Assembly (NCBI RefSeq): GCF_000226115.1
Contig: NC_016458.1
Span: 310,001 to 374,000 of the forward strand
Length of the DNA: 64,000 nt
Direction of reading: 5' to 3'
From: Thermothielavioides terrestris NRRL 8126
Lineage: Eukaryota > Ascomycota > Sordariomycetes > Sordariales > Chaetomiaceae
Part shown: piece by piece, positions 23,507-34,330 of the stretch
How positions within the stretch are numbered: position 1 is the stretch's first letter
Layout of the letters: each line of letters begins with the position of its first letter
Notes under the pieces: generated by a model
Told to the model about the DNA's origin: nothing
Seen by the model: only the letters and a program-made list of their open reading frames with translations
Databases searched by the model: none
Position numbers and translations under genes: made by a program

Positions 23507-24891
23507 TATGGAAGCTTTATTGAAGCTACGGTGGTGGTGCGTGCTTGGACATGCTCCGAGTTCTGGTCGAAGCTGATGTGTCCTAATGTTGGAACACTAC
23601 ATTGTGCTCTCCAATTCAAAGTTGGTGCAGGTCTAAGAGCCACTGTACCGTGTCTCTGTGGCGCTGCGCTTTAAGCCTAGAGGTATATAGTCAACCAGGC
23701 TCACAGCATCCGGCCGTTCCCAGGACGCTGCTCGGATTATGCGTATTTGCTTCCCGCATTCCGTTGAGTGTGGCGGGAGGATATTGGTCCCTACCGAGTC
23801 GTGTGGCTTGAACGGAACTTGGACGAGTCATGATCTGTTCCTTAAATTGTATTGTCGAGAGTACGGCGTCTGGTTGCGGCTGCTTGACTGCCATTTTACT
23901 TGGTTTAGACACCAGCGATATACCTCTTGCTGGCTTTAGCGCCCAAGCTAATCTCAAGTTTGACTTGGAACAAGTATTCCGGACTTGGAGGAATTCTAGG
24001 GCTGCCCAGTTTCTTATTGATCGACTCTTTTGCTCGTGGTCGCCACTGGCTAGCCAACAGTTGCATGGCAAGTAGAAGATTTATCCTCCCTATTCCACTT
24101 TGTCCTCCACTTCCGCTCCTCTAAGGCAACATACTTAATACTCTCACTGGTCACACATCTCTTTCCCTTTCCATGTGTGTTCTCTGTAAATCTGTTCGGA
24201 TTGCGTCGTGGGCGTAGGGGCTAGTTCGTCAGGCTAGTTTGGCAGAGCAATGACCAGGGACGAATGAGTTAAGACACAAATACCTGATCTCTGCCAACTG
24301 TAGACCGGGAGATGCCTCCGGTAAAGCTCTCCTGTGAACTCTGCCCTAACCCTGGCCTTGCCCCTGATATGGATATGGCGCCTTCCGTTTTTGGCTATCG
24401 CCTGCCCTCAGCCCGGACTTTCCTCCGCACTGCGCTGCACATTGCTGCTGCCTCTCTGAGAACAAACACGGCCCCTCAGAGAATCTGCGCGGCTTACGTT
24501 GGGATTTACGCAGCTCTTCTTACAGCCGTTCTCGCGAGACGCCCTTGATGGCCGGGCGTGACGCGTCCAATGCAACGCGACTCGAATCCTCCTTTCCAGG
24601 GTGGGCTACCGTTCGGCCTGTCACGGATCCCGCGGCCCCCGCACCGGAGCGCTGGCATAACATCAGTGCAGCGTCGCCTGCTGCATCCCAAACCGCACTT
24701 GGCGAACGGGCGGGTTGCAAGCATCGCTTACACAGGAATTAACTAATCCGTAACCAGTCCGTATCGCCAACACACCTGCCCAGCCTGATTACTGTGGAGG
24801 GCCCCATCTCGCGTGTCGTTGAGCATTGAGTGGACTTGTGTTCCCCAGACGCGCTCTCAGGTTCGTCGACGCTAGTTGAGCTGCCGGAAGG
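23507..24891. other. Intergenic upstream of the Zn2Cys6 gene
   Basis: About 1.4 kb lacks a convincing frame. A 78-codon frame at 24312-24548 has no family signal. Base composition is somewhat more AT-rich at 23800-24300 than in the flanks, possibly an old decayed repeat. Confidence 0.45.
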
Positions 24892-27668
24892 ATGCCGGAG
24901 AACGAGCCAACCGAGGGCGAGGGCGCGGCCAGGAGAGCTGTAGGTTCCATTGCTGTTGTTGTGCTGTTTGTTCTGATGCATTTGACGTTCGAGTCCCACC
25001 CGCTCCGCTGGCTCAAGCTGACCCATTCCGTGCCCCTGAGAAGTGCGATCAGTGCCGGCTCCGAAAGGTACGTATGCCCGCCCGCCGACGCCGACGCCGC
25101 CCGTCTCGGCATCCCTTGGACCCTTGGCACCTACCCCGGTTGCGTACCCACACTCCCTTCAGCCCGCTGCAAGTTCACCCGCACGAACGACGACATGAAC
25201 GAGGTACAGTTTGCAGACGCTGAAAGGCGCTGTGTTCCGTTTAGATCCGCTGCGACAAGGAATCGCCGTGCTCAAACTGCAGGACCGCGCACCGGACATG
25301 CAGCTCGACCGGCGCCGGCCAGCGGCCCAAGGAGGCCCGCCAGCGTGTGCTGATCTCTACCCAATAGTGAGACCTGGCCCCTAGTGAGAGTGGACGCCGC
25401 TGGAATCTGTTCTGATGCTGTGATTATCCCTTGGTCCGTGATGCAGCGAGCGCAAGATCAACTACTTCGAGGCCCGCCTCGCAAATATCGAAGGCATGCT
25501 TCGTGAGCTGGCCGTCTCCATCACCAACAACAGCCGGAGCCCCTCGAGCTCGGCTACCGAGAGTGCGCCTCCCGGCCCGGTCCCGGTCCCGGGCCCCAAC
25601 GGCTCCTCACCGGCAGCTGCAGACAGCACGGATGTGCTGTATGGGGCCGAGGACGACGGTGATGCCGCGCCCACCTTCGAGGGCGACTCGTCCCTGACCG
25701 CGCACACTGTGTTCGCGAGCGAGTTCCTCGAGAACACCGTCACACGGTCGCTGCCCCCCGACCTCGATCCCGACATGCGGTCGGCCTTATCCTCTCTCCA
25801 GCAGATTGCGAGCATGCAGAACCGGCCGAGTCCTTCCGAGGCCCGCTTCGTCAACGCGAAGCCGTTGCCCAAGGGCGGTATCCGCGAGCTGCCCATGCCG
25901 CCTGCCCAGGTCGTTGTTGGCATGTTGCGCGAGGTCAAAGGTCCTGGCCGCCATCGCGTGCGGTAACTGACAACTTGTTCGTTGAATACTGACATCCCTC
26001 TAGACAAACCCCCTCAGAGTTTCATAACCATTTGCACCATGGTCGCCACCGACAACTTTGCCGAACGGTGCAGCAAGGTGTACTTTGCCACCGAGGACTA
26101 CAGCATCCTGACCTGGGGGATCGTCAATGCCGGCCTGTATTTCTTGTTCCTGGAGCGAGCGTCTGTGGCCGAAGGCGCACAAAAAGCTCAGCTGCTTCAA
26201 TACCAGTCCGTCTGTCGCGACAACCTCGAAACCGCACTCACCAACCTGCCGCTGCTGCTGCCGGCGCGCAAAGAGAGCGTCGAGATTTTGCTGCTGGGTG
26301 TACGTCGCGTTCCCCCCTACGCCTCCTCCCCCCAAACAAGACTCGCCTCTGCTGACAGCCTCCCTAGGCCTTCTATGCCATCGAGATCTCCAAATTCTCG
26401 CTCGCCCGCGACCTCAACTCCATAGCCGCGACTCTCTGCCAAACTCTCGGCTACCACCGCCTGCGCTCTCCGACTCCGGAGAGCGAGGCCAAGGTGGTTC
26501 TCTTCTGGGCCGCCTACATTCTTGACAAGGCGCTCTCTCTCCGCTCCGGCCGTGCCCCCGTCATCCAGGACTACGACATCACGGTGCATCGCGGCCTCGG
26601 GCCGGGTATCAACCTGCCCGACGCCTCGTGGAGGGTCGTGCTGAACCTGTGGATCTCGTACGCTAATTTTCTGGGCAGGGCATACGAACAGCTGTACAGC
26701 CCGGCCGCGCTGGCGAGGCCACAGGAACAGCGCGTCGAGAGTGCTAGGCAGCTTGTTCAGACGATGGGTACGTCGTCTGTCCGTTTGGATGCGGGGCGAG
26801 GATAACACGGGAGTGCTGACATTCGGTCGGTGTGACAGTAAATCTGGCCAAGGAGCAAGAACCTCTGATGCGCCATACCCGCGAGAAGATCCGCGGGACA
26901 AAGTTCGACGCCAACAAGCCGTTCACCATGGACCTGGCCATCCTCAGCGATGAGTTGCTCCACTGGTCGGCGCTGACGCTAATCTACCGCGCCATTCCCA
27001 GCCCGCCGGGCTCGCCGAGCACCTTCAACCAGGAGTGCATCCATGCGGCGAGACGAGCGTTTGCGCTGCACCAGGAGTACATGGAGATGGCCGGCGACAA
27101 CGTGGCGGCGAAGGCGGGATGTATTCAATGGTATCTTCATCCATTCCTTCCATGAGGGCGCCTCGGGCATCGCTAACCATATCATGGCTTAACCCCCAGG
27201 AACCTCATATGCGTCCCCTTCACGCCCGTGATCATCCTTTTCTGCCACATCGTAGAAACGTCGGATGAGGACGACCTCCGCCGGCTCGCCGACTTCGTCG
27301 AGTCCCTGCAGCCGGCGTGCGCCGTCTCCGAGGCCGTCGCCAAGCTGCACCGCATCTGCCAGGTGCTGCACAACGTCGCCAGCCTGTACGTCAAGGCCAA
27401 GGCGCAGCGCCAGCAGGACCCGCAGCAGCGGGACCAGGACATGGCCATGGTGGGCGACAACATCGATATGTATCTTAGCCAGCTGGGCTTCATGCCGCAG
27501 GTCGACCCCGCGTTCGGCGGCGAAGGCGACCTGCCCGCGGCCGGGTTCGCGGCCGGTCAGGCGAGCGAGCTGGGGAACTGGTTCTCTGGGAATACCCATA
27601 TCCTAGGGCTGCTGGAGGAGGATTTGTCCGAGTTCGAGCCGCGGATGTGGTCGATGGGCGGTCAGTAG
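24892..27668 (+). CDS. Zn2Cys6 fungal-specific transcription factor
   Basis: Eight exons (24892-24939, 25041-25067, 25245-25366, 25447-25940, 26004-26299, 26368-26767, 26839-27130, 27200-27668) give 715 residues. The N-terminal binuclear cluster is complete, with Cys at 18, 21, 28, 34, 37 and 44 (C-x2-C-x6-C-x5-C-x2-C-x6-C). A linker, YERKINYFEARLANIEGML, follows and looks like a short coiled coil; then comes the middle homology region (YFATEDYSILTWGIVNAGLY, FWAAYILDKALSLRSGRAP). The cluster is split over three exons, one of only 27 nt. The intron after residue 230 needs a weak GTCCTG donor to keep frame. Targets are unknown; no enzyme cluster surrounds it. Confidence 0.88.
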
Positions 27669-27929
27669 AAGGCCTCGGGAGTGTCTGATGGCACGGTGCC
27701 GGCGTTTACGGTTTGGCGTGCGTGGGGCGGCGCAGCGTAAACAGACGGTAGATGGGGTTCCCGTCAGTCGAACGAGAAGAGACTTCGTCGCGGCAGTCGT
27801 GGTCGCAGTAGATCCGTTTTCCCCGTTTGTGCAGCTGGGAACGGTACCATTCCAGCACCCCACGCTGCCGTGTCGTGTCGTAAGCGAGGACCCCAGGTCA
27901 GCCATCCTGATGCATCATCCCTGCCCCTC

Positions 27930-28588
27930 TCAATCGGTCGGCTTCCTTGGGTCGTAGACCTCGTAGCCCTCGTCCTCGGTATCACTCTCGACGAGCTCGC
28001 TCCCGACAGCCGGCCCAGCAGTCCTCGAGTCGTCCGCCTTCTTCTCCACCTTCGCCGGCTCCCCCCCATTTCCATTTCCATTTCCACCAGCGACCGAGAC
28101 AAACCCCGACGCCGTAAACCCGGTCTTTTTGAACCCGCCCTTCTTGAATCCTCCGCCACCAGCACCGGTAGAAGCACTGGCATTGGCCCCTCCCGAAGGA
28201 GCAGCAGCAGCAGCAGCAGCCGCCTCGCCCAGCTTGATGCTGACCACGCCGCCGCCCTCCTGGGCGCGCATCTCCTGGCGCCGCGCGCGCGCCGCCGCGC
28301 CCGGGTCGCGCACCATCGCCTTCATGTCCTTGAGCCGCTGCTTGTGCGCGTGGTCGTAGCTGCCCAGGTGCGCCTCGTACTCGTGCGTGCGCGTGTACCC
28401 CTTCTGGCAGAGCTGGCAGTAGAGCGCCTGCAGCGCCGAGCGCGCGGAGGCTGTCTGCGCTGGCGGGAGGGTTGAGCCGCGCTGATGATTATGGGTTGTT
28501 AGCTACCTTGGTACCTTGTCTTACCTCTGAATGGGACTCGGTTGGGAGAGAGGGAGGGGGGGTATAGGGGAGAGCTTACTGGTGGCAT
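27930..28588 (-). CDS. Small C2H2 zinc-finger protein, GPATCH8/ZNF804-like finger
   Basis: Two exons on the minus strand (28588-28580 and 28481-27930) give 186 residues. The first exon codes only M-P-P before a GTAAGC donor, so the exact start is less certain than the body. One finger, C25-x2-C28-x12-H41-x5-H47, is followed by SYDHAHKQRLKDMK, closely like the finger of GPATCH8 and ZNF804 proteins. A Gly/Ala-rich stretch with FKKGGFKKTGF follows, then an acidic tail ending DEGYEVYDP. These relatives are linked to RNA processing; the role here is inferred only. It is the last intact gene before the RIP-mutated block. Confidence 0.82.
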
Positions 28589-28903
28589 CTTTGCGGCTGT
28601 TGTGAGGCTAAGTCGCGAACAGGTGGATAAGTAAGGAAGTCGAGAAGCGTGTGTTGCGTCGGATCGTGGTGTTGAAAGTCAGACAGTTCTGGATGTGGAA
28701 TCGGCAGCGAAGCTGAAAAGTTACAAGGGCGTCTTTCGGGCTGATGTCTGCCAAGAAATGCCCCTGTGGGAGAGTGTGGGGTACGGTAATCGGCCGAGCG
28801 CCGTTGTGGTTCTCAAACACCAGGTTAAAGTGGGTCCAAATGGCTGTACCGCACACCCAATTTGACAGTAGTATACAACACACTGCCATCAGTGCCATCA
28901 ATA
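28589..28903. promoter_or_regulatory. Promoter side of the C2H2 gene up to the transposon boundary
   Basis: This GC-normal stretch still has CpA and TpG, so it is not RIP-mutated. It ends at a TA dinucleotide (28902-28903), where the inverted repeat of the next element begins. No gene is seen. Confidence 0.5.
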
Positions 28904-28972
28904 TTGAAGCCGTAGATACTGCAAAAAACGGCCTAAATCGCCATTTTCTAGTATTTTCGTATACTTGTTGAA
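28904..28972 (+). repeat. Left terminal inverted repeat (69 bp)
   Basis: Matches the inverted copy at 33348-33416; the outer 24 bases are identical. Differences further in are C/T or G/A changes, consistent with RIP after insertion. It marks the sharp border between normal and RIP-mutated DNA. Confidence 0.85.
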
Positions 28973-30039
28973 GCTCTATAGCGTATTCTAGCTTAGTCAG
29001 CAGCTATTTAATTGAATCAGGGGTGTAGCGCACCAGCAATTACTCCTAAATCCTAGCTACCGACTTATTCCTAGCCTTTCTAGGCATTTTATAGGCTCAC
29101 TGTTATCTCTTAGGCTTCCTAAAGCTATAGATATATTGCTAGAACTACCAACGAAGACACCGCTATATAGTTCCTTAGTATTATACCCTCAATGCCTCTT
29201 AGCTAGCCTAGCGTTGCTAAGCCTATTGTACGACCTTCTACCTCTATTTTTAGGCGCTCTAGCGATCTACTACGTATAATCTATCGCTCTCGCCCTCTTT
29301 GTAGCCTAGTACAGTTCTCGATAGCGCTTTCAAAGCGTAGTTGCGCGCCTATATAAGGAAGTAAGGTACTGAATCCTTCTTACTATAGTGCCTACCTAGC
29401 TCGCGAAGCTCCTAAAGCTCCTAAACCTTCTAAATCCCCTAAAGCCGCTAGGCAGATCAAGATCGTATTGCGCTATACCGCCGAAGCCGCTGCCGTCGCC
29501 GCCTTAGCTATAGCAATGCCTATTAGTAATAAGCAGATTAGGATCGTATTACGCTATATTGTCGAAGCTGCTACTACTGTTGTTATCGAAGCTTTTACCG
29601 CTACCCCTATCGCCAAACCTCCTACTGCTACCTTGGCCACTATCTCTGTTGAATCTCCTACGTTTAAACCACCGATCTAATATCGCTAGGCGTATAATAT
29701 ATCGAAGTCTTATAAAATAGGTATATCCGCTATTCGTTTATACCCTCGATCGAAGTCTAGCTTTTATTTAAAGCCTTTAGTATATTTAAAATTGCGTTCT
29801 ATATCCTAAGGTCGACTAGATCGTTAAATATAGTGTTCTTAGCTACTGTTGCCTAAACTAATCGAGATAGCTGACTTAGAGGAAAGTTCTAATGTTGTAG
29901 AACGTACTTAAGGCTATTTATAAAAGGAGGATACTAATATCGATATTATAGAGCGCTTCTAAGGTCGTTTATAAAAGGAAAATACTAATATCAATATATT
30001 CGTTTTATTACTACTACTAGTATATTCCTAATCGCTAGA

Positions 30040-31740
30040 TATCTAGCTATCGCTAATGTAATTATAGGCTTGAACTAGAGGCTACTCTCGCTTATCTATA
30101 CTAGATACTACACTATTAGCTTATATCCTACAATCGTCTCGCTATCGAAGTAATATATTCCTTAATAGACCTGCCTTACCTAGTACTATTATCGTCAATA
30201 TCGTTTATATTATTAGGTTCTTTCCTACCCCTTTTTATTAGGGTCTTTGAACGTTGCTACTACTCCTATAGGAGCAGAACTATCGTTACAAGGTTGCTAT
30301 AGAATATATCAAATAAAGTAAGGTCGATAAAGTAAGGATTAGCAACGATTTAAAGCTAAAGATCTAAGATACTATATATAGCCTATACAATAAAGTAGTT
30401 AGTAATGTTCAACAAAGTAGAATCGAAATAGAACTTATATATACTGCTATCGTAGCTAATGCTATAGCCTACTTTAGTTCGAGAGCCAACTCGAAGGTTT
30501 AGTCGAATTCTAGGAGAGTAGATCGCCTATTAGTATATCTAATGTTTATCGCTATTAATTGGCTAATGAAGGCATTACTAAGCTAATTAACGAAGGACTA
30601 TTCTATTAATATTGAGTATAAATTTAAACTTATTGAACTATTGTAGGCGAGATCCTTAATAGCTTCTATACCCTTGCCTTCTACGTCTATACCTATTCGC
30701 TAGCTATTCAATTACAACGCTATAGTACTAGCTAATACTGGTCGATCTATATACCCTATTGTATTAGCTATGCTTACTAGCTAGAACGGGAGGTTGATAG
30801 TAATATATAAGACGCCTATGAATATAATGCTGAACGAGGTGTAAGAACGTAATACCTAGGAGCTAGATAAGGTGTATTTCTACCAACTAAGCGAGAAATA
30901 GCGTTGTAGCCTAGGTATATATTGCCGTAATTACTATAAAGATATAGATATATAGCTCTAGTTCTATTACTAGGCGAATAGCGATAATGTCTACCTTCTT
31001 ATCACTGTTTAGGAGATAGGCGAGTAGGTAAGCTAGATTAAACGAGGTAAAGCTACTGTTGATAGCCCGCTAGACGCCTTAATTAAGAAGTAGTTCAGCT
31101 CTATATAGGCCAAGGCCTATTAGAGCGTTGAGGTGTATTCCAATAGCGAGGTTATATATAAGCGTATACAAGCTATAGAAATCTACTTCTACCTATAGTT
31201 CAATATTATAAGCAATATAGGCGATTAGAATCGAATAGGGCTATCTCTATAATAGTATAGTATACTATAGCTCTATCCTAAACTTTAACAATAGCCTATA
31301 GTAGTCTTAAATATAGTGGCAATATATAATATAGCTAAGCCAACTTTGCTAATAGTATCTGTTCCTTCGAAAGCACTTCCCTTTGCTATTAGCACTGTTA
31401 CCCTATAGGAGACTATTATACCGATATACTCTTCGTTGTTACTACCTAAACTATATAGAAAGGAGTCTTTAGATATTATTAACGACTTTATTAAAACCTT
31501 TGTTTGCTAGTACTGCCTACTTAGCTAGAAGGACGTAATAGCGGCTCTCTACTAAGTTAGTAGGTCTCTCTATATAGAGGGTAGGAGGGTTTGTAATATT
31601 CGTTAGCTCTCTAATATATAGTTTTACAATAATAAGTTCCTATAGTATTTGATTCCTATGTTTTATAATATAGTAAAAGGCTTCCTTAAGGAGGAGGTAG
31701 AGCTAGCTAGCTTTAATAATAGCTTAGTTCAAAACGCTTA
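30040..31740 (+). pseudogene. Long coding relic of unknown family inside the Tc1/mariner-type element
   Basis: One plus-strand frame stays coherent for well over 500 codons, interrupted almost only by TAG and TAA. It contains a late C-x2-C pair (about 31505-31520) that could be a metal-binding motif. I do not recognise the family. It points toward the minus-strand transposase (convergent arrangement). A weaker plus-strand frame rich in Pro, Ala and Ser precedes it at about 29380-29680. It may be an accessory protein of the element or a captured gene. Confidence 0.45.
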
Positions 31741-32049
31741 GTAAAGCGCTTAGTAAGGCGTTTAATAGGATAGTATATTCTTTCTACGTTGCTAAGGCAC
31801 TGTGGCTAACGTTTAATAGTATACTAGCTTCTTTGAGTACTTAGTCTATTTATCTACTATACAATTCCTTTGTCAACGCTTTAGCCTATTATATACTTTT
31901 ATATTGCCTATTAGATCTAGAAGAGGTAGGACTTGGATATATAGAGGAGGTGATAGAATAATAGGCGGAATATAGTTTAGAAATAGCCTTTTTCGTAGAA
32001 GAAGAGGAGGAAGAAGATAATGAACTATAACTATATATATATCTATAGG

Positions 32050-32960
32050 GCGTGGTGTTCAACCTACTATACTAGTGTTTTAGAACTCCTAGAACTACTT
32101 AGAATACAATGCTATATAATCTACCGCCTCGCCTTTCTCTTAGAACAGTATCATTGCCTTCTTAAAGTGCCTATATATAGCTATAACGTCGTTGGCAACA
32201 ATAGTATAGGCATTACAAAGGAACTCTTTAAAGTCTTTATCCAAATAGTCTTATATAAATATCTTCTAGTAGTTCCGACGAATATAGGCCTTAGTATTAT
32301 AGAACGTCGTCTCGATTAGGTTGAAGTTTAGTGAATATAGCAGCAAATACTATAGTAGAACGCTAGCCTCTCGATAGGCCTATTTAATAGCATTAGCTTA
32401 GTACTATAATACGTTATTTATAACGAAAATACTATAGTAGTCTAGGAATAGCCTTATCTTAGGTAGAACGCACTTCTTTAGCTATATAAGGAAGCCTTCC
32501 TAGTTAGAATAACCTTGCTAGACCAATAGATTAAGAACACTATCGACTATAATAGTAGGGAGGATATAATAGTGTTTACCTCTCTTTATAACATTGTCGA
32601 CGACAGGGGTAATGTTTAGCAGTGCCTAGCTAATACGATGAACGCTATCTCTTTGATCGAAGCCTAATTCATTATAGAATACGAATATCTCTATAGTAAA
32701 TATAGCTACCTTTCTAAGGTAATCAAGCTAAAGGATATAGTTCTACTATATAGCCCTTTGTAAAGCTACTTTCTTCCTCTACTAAGTCTAATATAGATAG
32801 CGAAATATCGTCTTAATAGATATAAATATATAGTATTCTTTAAAAAGGAAGGTCTATATCTCATTAAAGTAAAGGTCGGACTTATAGGTAAGGTAGTCGA
32901 GGAGTTCCTAGTAGTTATAGTACGTTAGCTAACTACTAGGAAGTATCATTATTAGTATAC
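32050..32960 (-). pseudogene. Degraded Tc1/mariner-like DDE transposase
   Basis: Read on the minus strand with TAG as Gln, the order of landmarks is that of fungal mariner-like transposases. First comes a helix-turn-helix part (EIQTFLFKEYYIFISIKTIS), then a position equivalent to the first catalytic Asp region (VFYNELGF), then YYILPTIIVDSVLN, the VLPKIR...FVINN stretch around the second Asp, and LLLYSLNFNLIETTF, which corresponds to the usual PPYSPDFNPIE. KAYIRRN and a late RHFKKA follow. Several catalytic positions are altered and stops are frequent, so it is inactive. The exact ends cannot be fixed. Confidence 0.75.
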
Positions 32961-33232
32961 TATAAAGAACGAACCTCTATAGTTTAGGGCTATAGTATAT
33001 AGGCGTTCTATAGCGTCTTCGGCTTAGGAAAAGGATCGCTAGTAAGTTTAAATAGCTGTTTATATCGGTATATCTATATTAGGCTAACTTCCGCCTCGCG
33101 TATAATAACCTTTAGCGGTTTTCCGGCGTATAATATAATGGCGATTAGGCGCCTCTAGCGCTTATTGATATATTGAACTATAGTGCCTAGGCGCGTTGTT
33201 GGCTACGCACTTCGCCAGATAGCGGGATGGGA

Positions 33233-33301
33233 GGCGGTTCGAAAGCGAGCTCGTAGACGGTTCGAAGGCGGGCTCCTAGGCGGTTCGAAGGCAGGCCTCG
33301 A
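33233..33301. repeat. Three tandem 23-bp units with CGGTTCGAA core
   Basis: Units at 33233-33255, 33256-33278 and 33279-33301 share CGGTTCGAA(A/G)GC and differ by a few bases. The array is unusually GC-rich for the block. It sits just inside the right terminal inverted repeat, where transposase-binding subterminal repeats are often found. Confidence 0.75.
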
Positions 33302-33347
33302 TAGCTGGGTTCAGGGGCTCGATGGCTATGCTAACTAAGCTGCAGAT

Positions 33348-33416
33348 TTCAACAAGTATGTAAAAACACTAGAAAATGGCGATTTGGGCCAATTTTTGCA
33401 GTATCTACGGCTTCAA
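33348..33416 (-). repeat. Right terminal inverted repeat (69 bp)
   Basis: Reverse complement of the left repeat at 28904-28972, ending CAGTATCTACGGCTTCAA just before the flanking TA. Confidence 0.85.
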
Positions 33417-34330
33417 TACCTTAGTGCGCCAAGGGGGGGTAGCAAAATGGTCACCACCAAGGTTTTGCCGCTATAAGATGGTATTATAGCTATATAACTA
33501 TATGTCTATACTAAAACCATCACGGCTATACTCGTAGAGCTGAAACTATAAAATCCTTAGTGTTTAGTTCTAGCTAGATATTCTTTTGTCGATAAAACGG
33601 TCCCTATAATAGTGTTTAATTAAGTACGTTATACTACTAGGGCGGCATATCCACCTTAGCTACAATGTCTACGTCGTAGCTTCTGTCCCCGCTATACGGT
33701 TAACCCTATTTTCAGTTAATCTTGCTTCTATATACGTATTTCTACTCGAAGGACCATTTCTATTTATAGTGATCATTTCCGACTAGCGATATAGTGTTAA
33801 ATCTATATTTTATTCTAGTTAGTGATAGTATATAGATAAGGAATATATTGTAGGAGTATAAATACCTAGTAATGACAATTCTTCTTTTTAGGGGATATTC
33901 TTCTTTGTCTAAAGGAACTATATCTAAGTAGGTTTCGTTATTAAGGGGGATGTCGATATATAAGTTGGTCTACGATTCAAGACTATTTTACAATAGAGGG
34001 GTATTAGAGTATTAGATGGTCTACAACTTGAACTATGTTACGGTAGAGAGGGTATCAACTTAGAGTCAATCTGTAATTCGAGACTACTTTGCAGTAGAGA
34101 CAGTATTAGCGTATTAGACGATCTGTAATTCAAGACTACTTCGTAGTAGAGGGGGTATTAGCGTATTGGACGGTCTACGACTAAAAATTAGTTAGTATTA
34201 GCTAGGAGCGTAGAGCGTATTTAGCATCTTAGATCTTAGCTACCTATATTAGAAAAATTAGGCAACTACTTCTACCTATTTCTATAGATGTTTTAGGGTA
34301 TTGGTACTGCCCGCTCTTTGCAATATTCTA
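33417..34330. other. AT-rich stretch between the DNA transposon and the Hsp70 pseudogene
   Basis: No recognisable coding relic. It contains the 51-bp tandem repeats listed next; the remainder (33420-33965) shows nothing I can name. Confidence 0.45.
33967..34172. repeat. Four tandem 51-bp degenerate repeats
   Basis: Units begin with GGTCTACGATT, GGTCTACAACT, ATCTGTAATTC or GATCTGTAATTC and contain GTAGAGGG(G)GTATTAG-like text; spacing is 51-52 bp. Differences are mainly transitions. A further copy occurs at about 35262-35315, on the other side of the Hsp70 relic. Confidence 0.7.

Larger units (their letters stand above)
28904..33416. mobile_element. 4.5-kb TIR DNA transposon of Tc1/mariner type, RIP-inactivated
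   Basis: The 69 bases from 28904 (starting TTGAAGCCGTAGATACTG) recur inverted at the right end, finishing at 33416, with roughly eight differences that are mostly transitions. A TA dinucleotide flanks each end (28902-28903 and 33417-33418), as expected for a Tc1/mariner target duplication. The minus strand holds a degraded DDE transposase near the right end, and the plus strand holds a long coding relic in the left two thirds. At 4513 bp it is far longer than the usual 1.3-2.5 kb of this superfamily. Confidence 0.8.

Noticed and set aside
24312..24548. 78-aa frame with Cys and Pro
   Set aside because: No homology recognised, no conserved spacing and no downstream exon found.
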